Of a stretch of 64,000 bases of DNA, positions 13,002 through 23,914 are shown one piece after another. The translations under genes were made by a program, and so were the position numbers. The stretch's first letter is position 1. Each line of letters starts with the position of its first letter. The notes under the pieces are model-generated. The model was not told the origin of the DNA and ran no database searches. It saw nothing but the letters and a program-made list of their open reading frames with translations. The DNA comes from Mya arenaria (lineage: Eukaryota > Mollusca > Bivalvia > Myida > Myidae). The stretch lies in the NCBI RefSeq assembly GCF_026914265.1, contig NC_069136.1, positions 51,825,381 through 51,889,380 on the forward strand, written 5' to 3'.

Positions 13002-16000
13002 AAAATTTTACATGAACATATGAACTGACAGCCTGCGATTGCGCCGGGTAAGGTTTTAAAACAAACTAGGTAGGCAGTTGCTTAACTAATCCATGTTTAT
13101 GTCACAATAGTAAAGATGATTGTCAAATCAAATCGACGTATTACCTACCAATTAAAGAAAGTTAAGGGCACAGGTTAAATGGCTTAACCTTATAATGCAA
13201 TGGAAACGGGGACATACCCAATAACCTTCAATTTCAATTTACTGATCAATTGTATAAAACTGGTTAAGTCTTTGGTGTTTTAAGTTTTGAGGCCCATTTT
13301 TCGAGGCCTGATAGCTGCTTAACCAATACCAAACGTCACAACACAACATAGAATGATAACATATACCAACATATCATTCAACAAATATATGTTTTGGGAG
13401 CTGCCCCGAAAAGGTCAGAGAAAGAAGCGTCAACTGGTGTTTTATCATAGTGTATGAGTATATAATCTCAAATGTGTCTCAAAGCAGAAGCAATACTTAA
13501 TACCCAGGAACAAATTTCCCATCTCAGTTTTCAGATTGTCAATTTAAAAAAATAAATAAAAAAAGAACAAATACACGCTTAGCAGCATATGCTTATCGCA
13601 CATATATTTTTTGTCGACCTTAGGTATTTATAAAAAAAATAGAAGAAAACATACATATATATCAAAGTTCACTTTCTTGACGTTATGAAAATGATTTGTG
13701 ATTACATTTGATATGGGTTTAAGTATACTATAATTATCATCAAATGGATATAGTAATTACTTACGCTGAGTTTTTTGAAAGGATAGTACAGTTCCACTCT
13801 TTGAAAGGGGTTATCATCATTCTCATCACATTCGACCACACTGTCTTTAAACTCCTGTATACCCTTGAGATCGTCTGTAATTAAGATATTGAATAACACT
13901 AAATTGATATATTAGAAGGTTATATTTAAGTTCGTTTATCGGCGATACACTAACCGATGGAGATTCGCTTGAATTTTGAAATCGAATATTTTTATGCACA
14001 TTGACAAATACGACAAAGATGCCTCTTCTTTAGATTACTTTTGCATATGCATAGACGTTAACCTGTGGTGGCAGTCGTGTTTACTACTTTAGGCTTTCTT
14101 TCCTAGTCTTAACGCTATACAAACACAAAAATACATTACAAATGCCTTGGTATGATTTGACCGTACGCAGTTGATATAGCTTTGTTTTCACCAATCAAAT
14201 TACATCTTACTTAATCTGATTTCCCTCGGAGGTATTTTCCTTGTTCTGTCTCCACTGTCGGACAGTTCGGGCTTGTAGAAACACTTTGCCAATTTCTCAT
14301 CGCTGCAGCGTATCTCTATGATAGTGTTTGTGCATTTCTGGGCATCCGTGGGCAGCAACTGGCAGTCGAGTATCAGGTTGATGAGGCTCGATTTTCCCGC
14401 CCCGATTTCACCTGAAAACAGTCGAACGAATATTGTGAAAATTGGTTTTGTTATGGACCATCACGTAATTTTATATTTGGAACATTTATATTATTATATC
14501 ATGCCTCCAATAAAAATGACGCAACGCCATTGGTCCAGGAATTGTCATGCAGTGACCCCATATATTTTCATATTGGGTAACCAAACTGGCGTCTATTTTC
14601 CGATTCCGATGAATATTTTGATGAATAAATGAAACATGTAATCATGTAAACATGTCGACGTGATATATACGTTACGGGGTTAGTAGGTGACCCGATATGG
14701 AATTTTACGCGACACAGGAAACTATATTTGGGTTCGAGCGATATGGTTTCCTTTGCCCCGTATATCCCATATTGGGTCCCTACTTACCTTCGTATATCCC
14801 ATATTGGGTCCCTACTTACCTTCGTATATCCCATATTGGGTCCCTACTTACCTTCGTATATCCCATATTGGGTCCCTACTTACCTTCGTATATCCCATAT
14901 TGGGTCCCTACTTACCTTCGTATATCCCATATTGGGTCCCTACTTACCTTTGTATATCCCATACTGGGTCCCTACTTACCTTCGTATATCCCATATTGGG
15001 TCCCTACTTACCTTCGTATATCCCATGTTGGGTCACCTACTAACCCCGTTACTTAGAATATCGTGTTTAGTAGCATTGCTTATAAACTACATTAATTTTA
15101 TGTTGCCTTTGTATAACATTGATTTATTACACGTTATAATTACCTACATGTAATTTTGATCTATGTTTTAACAGAACAGAACAGAACAGAACTTTTATTA
15201 GGCATAAACATTAACATGTTCGTAGCCAAATGCATATATATATACATTCACGGCGGTAATATAAAACAGTACTGACATTAATGTTGTATGAAAAGAGCAT
15301 AAATTCAAGAACAAATATAAATAAAGCTATTCAAATACTAATAAGCAATAATTAAATAAAATTAAAGCACTTTTGCGCTTTTCAGTGGCAATATAAACAA
15401 ATTTAGCAAGTTTCCTTAATAATGCTGCATTTTCAGAACTTAACAAATTACATAGTTTTTTCTTGGTTGGCCAATGACAATAATATCATGGTAAGCACAT
15501 TTGTCTACTATCTTTATAAAATGGACATACAAGAATAAAATGATATTCATCTTCAATCGTATTCATATTGCATATATGCATTTTCTATCATGTCTTGGTA
15601 TATTTCTATATCTGCCTTCTTCTATAGCTAACTTGTGTGCTGAACATCGCACTCTACTTAGAGATACTCTATGGTTAACATTAGTGACACTATCGAGATA
15701 TTTTTCATAACAAAATCTTGTTTTTATATCTTTATAAGTACAAATAACAATATTATGTCTTTGATATGATTTACACTCAAACAGATCAAAATGTGTTTTG
15801 TAAAGGCATATTCACCATTCTTGATTTTGAACATGTACGTGCTTAAATTATATGCATCTCATGGGCTGTAAGCTTTAAAAGCTTTACAAATATCCATCTG
15901 CTTTCTACTAAACTTTGATCATTTTACCAGCCACGATTATTATTAATGATAGTTCTTTGTTGATAAAGGTACTGGAGTTTTTTAATTTAATATTTGCACA

Positions 16001-16641
16001 AAAATGAATGCATAATTGAACAAAGTCAATCAAAATTCTTAGACAAAAATAATTTGACTTACAAAATGGCCTGAAACCATGTACGCGTCAATAGCTTGCA
16101 AATAATTTTAAACGGTTTTATAAATAGTACCTGCAACCAGAATCCAGCATTCCCCGTTTTTAAGCGATTTCTGGTTTCCTTTAAAATCGTCCTCCAAGCC
16201 TGAAATAAAAACAAAGGTTCTGACGGTGAAAAAGTGCATGAAATTCTGTTAACATCTTAATGATTTAGAATACTGTTAGCATTTCGATCCTCTGTCAGAC
16301 TTTAAAAATTGTGATCTGAAAGTATGTTTGCAACCAAATTCATCGTAACTGGTCAGTCTTATTGTATTTCCATTCATATTAACTTTAGTTCGCTCTCAAA
16401 CGACATCGTACATTATAAGTAGCTACACTATTCAATATATATTGGAACAGTAGTATACTTATACCAGATATATAATAGGTTTCTTCTTACTCGGGTAGGT
16501 TTGTATAAGGTTTGATTTGAGCTTTAGAGGAAAGGCTTGGAAGAGTCTGTGCGCCTGTTGAATCTTCTCCTGTAGTTGCCGTCGAACCACCTCATGGTCC
16601 TCGCTTGCCTTCATTATCGAAGGACCTTTGGGCTCAGCAGG
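1300..16641 (-). CDS. Dynamin-like GTPase / protein kinase fusion (DSTYK-like), 18 exons
   Basis: Minus-strand exons from 5' to 3': 16641-16491, 16199-16131, 14411-14211, 13874-13765, 12904-12764, 12291-12097, 11730-11615, 9924-9798, 9191-9082, 7574-7357, 6547-6367, 6239-6059, 5529-5242, 4296-4232, 3726-3602, 3022-2853, 2617-2406 and 1519-1300 (TAA stop). Every junction keeps phase. All introns are GT-AG except a GC donor after 5242. Together they give 959 codons plus stop. The protein has a GTPase domain (G1 GEIGAGKS at residues 74-81, DTPG 184-187, NKWE 249-252), a helical middle (about 290-660) and a kinase domain (about 670-955). Length and order match DSTYK (about 930 residues), whose N-terminal region lacks clear GTPase motifs in the vertebrate protein as I recall it. 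The first codon here is in phase 0 and is not ATG. The first internal Met is residue 10, or an ATG ending a separate exon at 19942 may be the start. Function is inferred only from the domains. Confidence 0.88.
1640..2010. repeat. Minisatellite, about 45-bp unit, in the last intron of the fusion gene
   Basis: About eight copies of a unit with the cores ATGTTCACATCTACCGGCAG and ATCAGGCACATATA, then TTTCTA. It sits between the last two exons (intron 1520-2405). The copies are diverged by several bases each, so it is not freshly amplified. Confidence 0.9.
5798..6119 (-). repeat. 162-bp tandem duplication covering the 3' end of an exon and its donor
   Basis: The segment 5960-6119 (end of exon 6239-6059, its GT donor and following intron) is repeated with few changes at 5798-5957. 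The lower copy still encodes RFFKDIDEAAKRIPEFLK followed by GTATAT. It lacks a usable acceptor: the nearest AG opens a frame with a stop. It is therefore an exon fragment stranded in the intron. Confidence 0.88.
6059..9924 (-). other. Helical middle region (stalk-like) exons of the fusion gene
   Basis: Five exons (9924-9798, 9191-9082, 7574-7357, 6547-6367, 6239-6059), roughly residues 328-600. They are rich in Lys, Glu and Leu with long predicted helices, for example RYKEMKKHVEELQ and KIDKEIIDVFSKEFGLLQHQ. This is the place of a dynamin stalk or bundle, but I cannot assign a named domain. A segment near residues 500-530 (MGGAVSCIGML) is short and hydrophobic, probably too short for a membrane span. 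Confidence 0.65.
12724..12788 (-). repeat. 33-bp tandem duplication across an exon-intron junction; two in-frame donors
   Basis: Two 33-bp copies (12757-12788 and 12724-12755) each carry AGCCGGAGGG, TTCAGCAAGGC and a GGTAAGAT donor. Use of the first donor ends the DTPG exon at 12764. Use of the second, at 12731, adds exactly 11 codons without a stop (VRSAGGVQQGG). Both keep phase 0 with the next exon. Confidence 0.85.
12922..12999. repeat. (AT)39 microsatellite beside a splice acceptor
   Basis: A pure AT run. On the gene strand it ends only about 16 bases before the acceptor AG (12906-12905) of the DTPG exon. It therefore takes the place where a polypyrimidine tract and branch point are expected. 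Confidence 0.95.
14671..15052. mobile_element. MITE-like element with inverted ends and a 32-bp minisatellite core
   Basis: The left end G-T-T-ACGGGGTTAGTAGGTGACCC (14671-14693) is mirrored at 15030-15052 with one mismatch. Between them, about eight copies of a 32-bp unit (containing CCCATATTGGGTCCC and TACTTACC) run from 14757 to 15026. All three forward frames stay open through it because the repeat has no stop. It lies in the intron between the second and third exons of the fusion gene. No clear target duplication was found. Confidence 0.82.
15175..15955 (-). mobile_element. 3' fragment of a LINE (non-LTR retrotransposon)
   Basis: On the minus strand the segment encodes fragments typical of the region after the reverse transcriptase: RVRCSAHKLAIEEGRYRNIP, then EDEYHFILVCPFYKDSRQM, then YYCHWPTKKKLCNLL and ALLRKLAKFVYIATEKRK. 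It ends in a (TCTGT)n tail (15175-15196 on the plus strand as ACAGA repeats). At least one frameshift and one stop interrupt it. The clade (CR1/L2/Jockey range) is not resolved. Confidence 0.8.
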
Positions 16642-17033
16642 CTAAATTACAAAAATATAAAGCAATATGATCTAGTTCCAAAGAAAGAAAATCAAACTTT
16701 TTGTTATCTTGTTTGGTGACGCAGCCGAACATATTTTTAACAAGAATGACACACGTTAACACACTTAGTTTACATAAATATAACTTGATATAAACACAAA
16801 TGGCTCAATTTCTCGAAATTCATTCAGCATTACAAGCTTTACTATACATATTTCTTTCAGTCAAATTACTAATTTATACTTAATTGTACAAAAAAGAAAC
16901 TAGTTGATCGTGTAAAATCATACGAGTGTTATCAGACTCTTGGATATGAGAACATGTCACAATTTATACCAAAGCAAATAGTTAGTTTAGCTTGAACTTG
17001 CTATAAGGGACATTAGATTGTTCGAAAAAAATG

Positions 17034-17300
17034 TGGCGGATACGTGGTCTAGTGGTTGCACAATTGACTATTAATCCAGGGGTCGCAGGTTCGATTCCTC
17101 GTAGCACCACTAAAAGAAACTAATCGTCTTACTGGAGGGGCCTTATTTGGGGTCCCGTGTGACAGTGCTTTACATTGGTACACGTTAAAGAACCAGGGTA
17201 GCTCTAACCAGGGTTTCATTCTGTCTGTGCACTATGATGAGCACTCGCCGAATGGGCAAGGCCGGAGTGCGAGTATGAATAAGATTACACACCACCACCT
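17034..17300 (+). mobile_element. tRNA-derived SINE
   Basis: A tRNA-like head (GTGGTCTAGTGGTTGCACAA with the A-box, and GCAGGTTCGATTCCTCG with the B-box) is followed by a body containing GGGGTCCCGTGTGACAG and GGTACACGTTAAAGAACC, motifs that recur in mollusc SINEs. The acceptor stem does not pair, so it is not a working tRNA. It lies upstream of the first confirmed exon of the fusion gene. Confidence 0.75.
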
Positions 17301-18264
17301 CGATAAATTAGGGCCCAGTGCTACCAATTTGGAATAAAGTTATTTAATGTACATTTGGCATCGTATTTGCTTCTGATACAATAATTTGAATTTTATAATA
17401 CATTGGAGACAGAAGAACATATTTTTACAGAATCCCTTTGCACAAGTTCTTCAAAATTTCACAAACACATACACAGAACAACGCATATGCTTTAAATTTA
17501 GCACCACATACATATCATAGACCGATAACATTCTCAAATAGTTTAGAAGCATAAAAGTCGTATATCAATGTATTTCTATGGCGAATGATTTGAAGAAGGG
17601 CTGTGTTTTTTTAACTAATGTGACACAAGTACAAGTAAGATTTTAGTTATTTAAATAAAAGCAGACATGAATGAAAATGTCATGGTTAGTCACCAAGTAT
17701 TTGCATTCATGGGGTATCGATCGATCCTTATAAAACATTTTTAAAACTATCAGATACATTCATATACATACCAACAAATTACTTTAAATAAATGCGAACT
17801 CACTTGTATTCCGTTTTCAAAAAATATTGCAGCATTAATTTAAGGAAAACAAAACTTTCCTAATACTAATTTGATGTTAAAGATATTGTAATCTGACCAA
17901 GAGCTTGTTTTTTAAATAATAAATGAAACATTTCACAAAAGTAGTCTTCCTTCCTTCGGTCATAGTGTGAATATGTAGCGTCGCTTGTCCTCAATGACAT
18001 AGATCATTCATGTGCTTCTTAATTTGTAACACATAAACTTCATAATACCGTATACACTATAATTAAACAAAAGGCACCGCTTCCTACATATCGGTCATGC
18101 ATTTGTTAACGCCAATTGTTTTATCGAGTACATAGTTCTTGTAAGTAGAGTTTTTCTGAAGTAGATAAATGTTGGTGGCTTGATATAAGTCTACGGTTGA
18201 GTACTCAAATCAAAATCGAAAACAAATGATCACCTGTTTTACAATGACTCAAAGCGGTAACCCG

Positions 18265-18444
18265 TGTTCTGGTCGTTCTAAAGGTTTGGTCTCTGGGCCT
18301 GTCAAAGTCGTTTCCGTTGAATTCCTTACCGCCTCCCAGTGATTCATACAATGTAATACTGGTCGTTTTAATTGTTTGGCCTTTGGACCTGTCTATGTCG
18401 GTTCCATGGTATTTCTAACCGCCTCCCAGTGATTTCCACAGTGT
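18265..18444. repeat. Tandem pair of about 90 bp
   Basis: Two diverged copies of a 90-bp unit share CTGGTCGTT, GGACCTGTC-like and ACCGCCTCCCAGTGATT blocks. I see no coding content. Confidence 0.75.
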
Positions 18445-18689
18445 TCTAATTGCCATTCCCATGCGACAGCCGAAAGAAGTGGAATTTTGTGAGGTTATGT
18501 GCATGGTCACTTGTTTAAGCCCCCAGTAAACTCTTGTTCCAATGAAATCAGTGTTTCATTTGAACTTTCAAGTGCAGTATTCCCAAATTTATTGATATTT
18601 TGAAAAACATATTTATGTCCGTTTTTGGTGTATTAACGTTTGTGTTTCTCGTTAAGCGCCTTTTGGGTTACGTAATATTAACAGGCGAT

Positions 18690-18900
18690 GAGACCTTTCC
18701 CCTAGTTTCGGATCGAACCCACGATCTCTTGGGCGTCGGCTTCTCACCCAAGAGGTCGTGGGTCCGATTGCCACTAGGGGTACTTTCTCATGGCCTATCT
18801 AAAGGGAAACGGTACTGGATTTTGCACAGGAAACGGACTCTAGAGTGATTCTATAAGTTATACGCTTTCGTCACAATCGAGCTTAAATAAATTAGTATAT
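18690..18900 (+). mobile_element. SINE remnant with a 35-bp palindrome of its tRNA-like part
   Basis: Arms at 18699-18733 and 18747-18780 are nearly perfect inverted copies carrying a B-box-like CGTGGGTTCGATC motif, with a 13-bp loop. The sequence that follows (CAGGAAACGGACTC, GTCACAATCGAGCTTAAATA) looks like a bivalve SINE body and tail. The layout suggests two head-to-head SINE copies with one mostly lost. Confidence 0.55.
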
Positions 18901-18930
18901 ACTTACTACTGATCTTGTGTCCTATTGATT

Positions 18931-19243
18931 ATAATGCGTACGCTGACTTGTTCGACTCGTATTTGTCAGTCTATCGACGTTTAAATGCGAACGCTGACTT
19001 GTTCGACTCGTATTTGTCAGTCTATCGACGTTTAAATGCGTACGCTGACTTGTTCGACTCGTATTTGTCAGTCTATCGACGTTTAAATGCGTACGCTGAC
19101 TTGTTCGACTCGTATTTGTCAGTCTATCGACGTTTAAATGCGTACGCTGACTTGTTCCACTCGTCTTTGTCAGTCTATCGACGTTTAAATGCGTACACTG
19201 ACTTTTTTCCGCTCGTCTTTGTCAGTCTATCGACGTTTAATTG
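18931..19243. repeat. 51-bp minisatellite, about six copies
   Basis: The unit contains GCTGACTTGTTCGACTCG and TTTGTCAGTCTATCGACG. Because 51 is a multiple of three it yields an apparent repeat peptide (ADLFDSYLSVYRRLNAY). There is no start context, splice signal or family match to support a protein. Confidence 0.9.
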
Positions 19244-19941
19244 TTGTATCATGCTACCAGATCTTAGCATGTTTATTGATACTGCAGTTCGCCTAAATTG
19301 TTAGGTTAATCTTATGGGCGGAACAGATCGATGGGTGAATGCGAAACGGTTCTAAGTGGCATTAAATAATGAAGAAGATAAAACCTTTTCGCTTTAAACC
19401 CTCGAGGTGTTTGCAACTTTTTACAAGTTGTTTGCAGAAAGTCATATTTACCCACCTTCTTGCAAAGGATGATCAAGGAATTCATATACTCTTAAGTGTA
19501 AACACATTTCTGTCAATATATTGGTATATATTTTTAATATTTCAATACTTCCTCATTCGCAATTAACAATATCATTTCCTTACATAAATTGGAGATTGTT
19601 AACAGCATACCTGATTGATAAAATAACAAAAAGATAATTGAATAGCGCGATCAGGCGCTTTTGTTTAGCTATTGGAAATTCCAAAGCCTTATTAATTGTA
19701 ATGCAATGTAAAGCGGTAAAATGGTCAAAATACCCGTCAGTCAGATGAACCAATCAAACGAACTATTGCGAAATGAATGACGAAGAACTGTAGCAAGACT
19801 GTTATCAAATCTTGCGAAGGTATATACCATTATTACATAAATAATTACGTTTACCGTATATTCCCTAAAAGAAACGTTTTGCTATTTAGTTCTTTGTCAA
19901 GAATTGAAACAGAAACTTTATCTTCGGAAAGTTGATCTTAC

Positions 19942-19944
19942 CAT
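19942..19944 (-). other. Possible start codon exon of the GTPase-kinase gene
   Basis: On the minus strand an ATG is followed at once by a strong donor (GTAAGATC). Joined in phase 0 to the exon at 16641 it would give MPAEPKGPSIMKASEDHEV. A start codon ending a 5' UTR exon is common in animal genes, but the match rests on three bases and a donor, so it is tentative. Confidence 0.3.
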
Positions 19945-21537
19945 GTGCGAAAATTGGAATGTAGGTACACAGAAATTTTGTCTCATTGTATGATGTGGGA
20001 ATGATTTGTTGAAGGTCTTTTGGGGATCAAATTCCGACAAAACAAACACTTTTGGACAATTCATTTATGTTTGTGTTATTTAAATTATTCTTCAAAATAG
20101 AATGCATAAAAGTATTGAGCAACTGCAGTGAGCAAATTTCGTCAACATTTATAGTTGTATCTCATCTTCGCAAAACTGATACTAAGATCTGCAGTCCCGA
20201 TCTCTGACGGCTGATGTACAGGCCATGTTGATTAATTAAATGTTCGTCCTCATACTTGAGTACAATCAGAGCGAGCAGAAAAGTTATATAAAAGGATATA
20301 CTAAAATATGATTCGGCATTTAATACGAAGATGAACAGGTGTATTAAAGAAAGAGACTGCTGTAAATGCAGACTTCTGAAATCATCCTTGTTTGATATAA
20401 ACGGTGTTCAAATGTCCAGACCCTGTATTGTCTTAGGACATTCGAAATCGTATGAAGCTACTTCTTTGTGACATATTCAATATGTAGGATCCACACCACA
20501 AGAGGACCTCAGTGGTAAAAACAGTTACTTTATTCAACGATTCAGAGATATTCAATATATCAAGACATCTTTGTTCTTCCAATCAACTTAGTTTTAAAGT
20601 ATGGACGCGTGTTTCATATGTATCATTATACAGAAAGCGACGCGCCGATACATTTGACACGATACACTCTCGTGACCAACAATTCAGTATTCATAGTAAA
20701 CATATTACGTCCTTGTGTGGTCCTTGCATGAAAAGCTTTCAATAGTATCTGACGTTGTTATTTTCAGTAGTTCATTGTTATTAAAAGTACCCCACTTGCT
20801 AATGCGTTACATACCAATGTCAACCTCAAACGATTTTTTTCATAATGAAATCAGATAAGCGGTGTATGTATGAACGAAATTCGAACGACAAATTTCATAA
20901 CTTGATCTAGTCCGGATTAATTCCAAAATACAATGTACTTTCTATCTAGCTCACAATCTTTGAATTGGCCGATTATCCACACCGCTTTATCAGCTATTAT
21001 GTTGTGCTCAAGGTGAGCTTTTCGAGTCGCCCACCGTCCAGAGTCCGCTGGTCGTCCGTCCGTCAACCATTTCTTCAAACGGAAATCAATTTAGATTATT
21101 CTTCACTGCGATTTTCCATGGATGCCTTTCAAAATTTTCCAAAGGAATGAGTTCCATGTATAACTCTTTACACAATAATACGCTTTTTAAAAAGAGTTAA
21201 ACATCAGTGGTTTTGAATTAAATTATGTTGTCATGGTGAAAAAATAAGCTTTGGAATAATAATTTACTTTCTTGTGATATTCAGACCTGGTCAACGTTTT
21301 ATCCACCAATGCCAAGTACCAACTCAACTGAATACATTGTCTAAATAAAGTGTATACCTTAAAACAAAAAGAATTCGAATTAAATCGTGTCTATCTTAAA
21401 TTTAATTTTGTTGTGCCTTTATGGTACTATTTCATTTATGTAGAACATAAGTATTTGAGTGACACTGATAAATCCAGTTCCACTGTCTTGGGTTCTACGC
21501 GCGTGGCTTTTGATCCCTGAAATAATTTAGAACACAA
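19945..21537. other. Intergenic, nothing recognised
   Basis: AT-rich DNA without a convincing exon, RNA gene or repeat structure on either strand. It may hold the promoter of the minus-strand fusion gene if the start exon at 19942 is right. Confidence 0.5.
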
Positions 21538-21780
21538 GGTTGTCCGGTTCGCGCACCGGTAAGCGCACTCGCTCTCACCAAGGCGACCCGGATCGTTTCC
21601 CGGCCTGTGCGCATGTGTTTTTGTTTGATGGCCACAAAGCCAGACAAGTGGGTTTTCTCCGGGAACTCCGGTTTCCCCCCTTTCACAAAACCATACTCTC
21701 GCACAACATCGTGCAAACGCTAGTGACTTGGTACAAAGTAACTTCCTTGACAATCGTTGTAAAATAAATAAAGTTTAACA
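21538..21780 (+). mobile_element. tRNA-derived SINE
   Basis: The head has a tRNA-like A-box region (CGGTAAGCGCACTCGC) and a B-box (GACCCGGATCGTTTCCCGG). The body carries GGGTTTTCTCCGGGAACTCC, and the tail is GACAATCGTTGTAAAATAAA. This organisation is widespread in invertebrate SINEs. It is diverged and shows no coding content. Confidence 0.75.
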
Positions 21781-22384
21781 CTAACACACATAAATGTATT
21801 TGTGAACTACCAAAAGGTAAGACTATTTTTCACTTATTTGTTATAATGGTAAATCCCATCGGACTTAAATTATTTTAATCTGGATCTTACAATTTAAAAT
21901 CGTATATCGACGATTAAAACTCTTAATATTTAATAAATTTATTTCTGGCGGGTAACAGCTTCATTGTGAACAGTTTCTATGGTTGATTAAAAGAAAATGT
22001 GACAAAATTTGCACTTTCTCTTCCCTTGTCTGAAAGTATTACATATACATATCATATGTGACATTCAATTAAATCGTGACATCAGAGAAAAAAAAACACC
22101 ACGAAATGACGCTTGCTTAAATTTACAAACACTAACAAACATCTACAGTTCAACGTTTTTTCCCCATACAAATCACGATTCATGCATATTATGTTAAGAA
22201 AAGTAATGGGTTGAGGGTATTCTCATGATTGATTTTTGCCAAAATTTAAGACACCATTTTAATATGAAGCAAATGTATTCATGACATGAAACATATGTTA
22301 ATTATTAAATGTTCGTGTCAAAAGTACGATCTTCTTGATCATGATGGAGTCCATAATTCTTGATAATTGTGGACTTGGTTCAAT

Positions 22385-22800
22385 CTGAGACACCATCTAC
22401 AGGTTTCCGTGACACGAAATCGTCATTAAACCTTTTCTCGTGTTACAGAGTTGGAACCCCGTGGAGACCTCTATCCTATCAAAACCTTATTATTTTGGGT
22501 TATTTATAAACAATGCCCCGCAATGATCTAACACTCTATCTACAGTCTTGTAAACGTGACACAAAAGCATTAAACCTTTTCTCGTGTTACAGAGTTGGAA
22601 CCCCGTGAAGTCCTCCATCAAAACATTACTAATTTGGTCTGTTTATAAACAATGCCCCACAGTAATCTAACGCACTATCTACAGTCTTGTAAACGTGACA
22701 AAAACTCGTCACTCAACCTTGAACGTGTTACAGAGTTGGAACCCTGTGAGAATTTAATTACTGATTGGGTCGTTATTATTCATATGTCGCAATCATAGTA
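22385..22800. repeat. Satellite-like tandem repeat, about 140-bp unit, three copies
   Basis: The blocks TCTACAGTCTTGTAAACGTG, CGTGTTACAGAGTTGGAACC and TTTATAAACAATGCCCC recur with spacings of about 139-143 bp. The third copy is incomplete. The flanks are unremarkable. Confidence 0.8.
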
Positions 22801-22826
22801 TCTGTATCGTTTTTGGATTCATTTAA

Positions 22827-23178
22827 AGCTGCACTCTCACAGATTTTATTACCGTTTTGACACTTTTTGATATTTCGTCTTGGAATGAGCTAATTTTTTG
22901 CCTAAGTCTCTACAAACCAGTGATGAAAGACTGCTGAAAACAGATCAGATCGCAGATTACTATATATCCGTTCGAAAATTAATGTTTTATGGCTAAAAGC
23001 GTTACTAACGGTTTAAAAAAAAACACACATAAAACATCATTTTTGGAACTAAAATATGAAAATCTGCGATCTGATTTTTTTGTTAGCAGTCTTATATCAC
23101 TGGTTTCCATAAATTGCCTCATTTCGAGACAAAAACATAAAAAAGTTTTCAAAACGTTCAATCTGTGAGACTGCAGCT
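22827..23178. mobile_element. MITE with TTAA target duplication, copy 1
   Basis: Long imperfect inverted ends, AGCTGCACTCTCACAGAT against ATCTGTGAGACTGCAGCT, are flanked by TTAA on both sides. The interior is partly palindromic (AATCTGCGATCTGAT against GATCAGATCGCAGATT). The TTAA target points to the piggyBac or Kolobok groups. A second copy lies at 60369-60723. Confidence 0.85.
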
Positions 23179-23914
23179 TTAAGACCAACATTAGTTTGCA
23201 TTGTTTTATTGTTTAATTATATATTAATGACTGCGAGAATCCTAAAATATAAATGTTATCTTCACATATATGTGTTCGTCGTTATGCGTGTTTTATAACG
23301 AGTACCAGCAATTGTAGAAACTTACCAGAGAAGCCAATTTTGATAGAGATTATTTTCAATAGAAGACATAATATTGAGCCGCATCGCGCGATTTTGGGCC
23401 TTCGGACATAATTATTACAAATGAAATAATCATTAATAAAAATGCCAAAAATAATGATTTTTTTCTATGTAAATCAATTTCTTCCTGACTTCTTTCTTTT
23501 TAAAGTTTGTCATTGGTGCATCATTTTCCCGATAATTTATGATCATTGGTTTACTCATGTTTCCATAGCAACCATGGATTTCGTCCCGACATATTTTGGC
23601 TGGATTGATAGTCTGTGTTTAAAACGGCCAAATGTATTAAAAATACAAAAATGATTCATTATTTTTATCTTAATTATGTTCTTTAAAGATTCTGTGATAA
23701 GAAGATAATTTAAATTATAAGCTAGTTGTAATATTGATACAATAATTTTGCACGTCATTTGAATAATGCACTTTCATTACGACGTCATTTGAATGACGTC
23801 AGATTTAGTATTCAAAATGCGCAATACATGATCTCGCTTGTAAACACGTAACTTACGCAATTTAAGTGATATCAATATGAAAATTTCAAAATATCTTTCT
23901 GAAATTACAGTATC

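Larger units (their letters stand above)
11615..16641 (-). other. GTPase domain exons of the fusion gene
   Basis: Seven exons. The P-loop GEIGAGKSS straddles the second and third exons and follows the hydrophobic strand CWILVAG. A conserved Thr in CTNTIIEI can serve as G2. G3 is VVIVDTPGID and G4 is LFIGNKWENV. The long spacing and the sequence around DTPG resemble the dynamin superfamily (mitofusin and bacterial dynamin-like proteins carry an N(K/R)WD-type G4) more than Ras-like GTPases. The G4 acidic residue is Glu, not the usual Asp, which could alter guanine specificity. All other switch residues I can recognise are present. Confidence 0.8.

Noticed and set aside
14687-15153. Three overlapping open frames with repeating Tyr/Pro peptides
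   Set aside because: They are the three frames of a stop-free 32-bp minisatellite.
18915-19304. 129-residue frame with 17-residue repeats
   Set aside because: Explained by the 51-bp minisatellite; no start context or homologous family.
21436-21767. Overlapping frames of 73-105 residues on both strands
   Set aside because: They fall on a tRNA-derived SINE and have no independent support.
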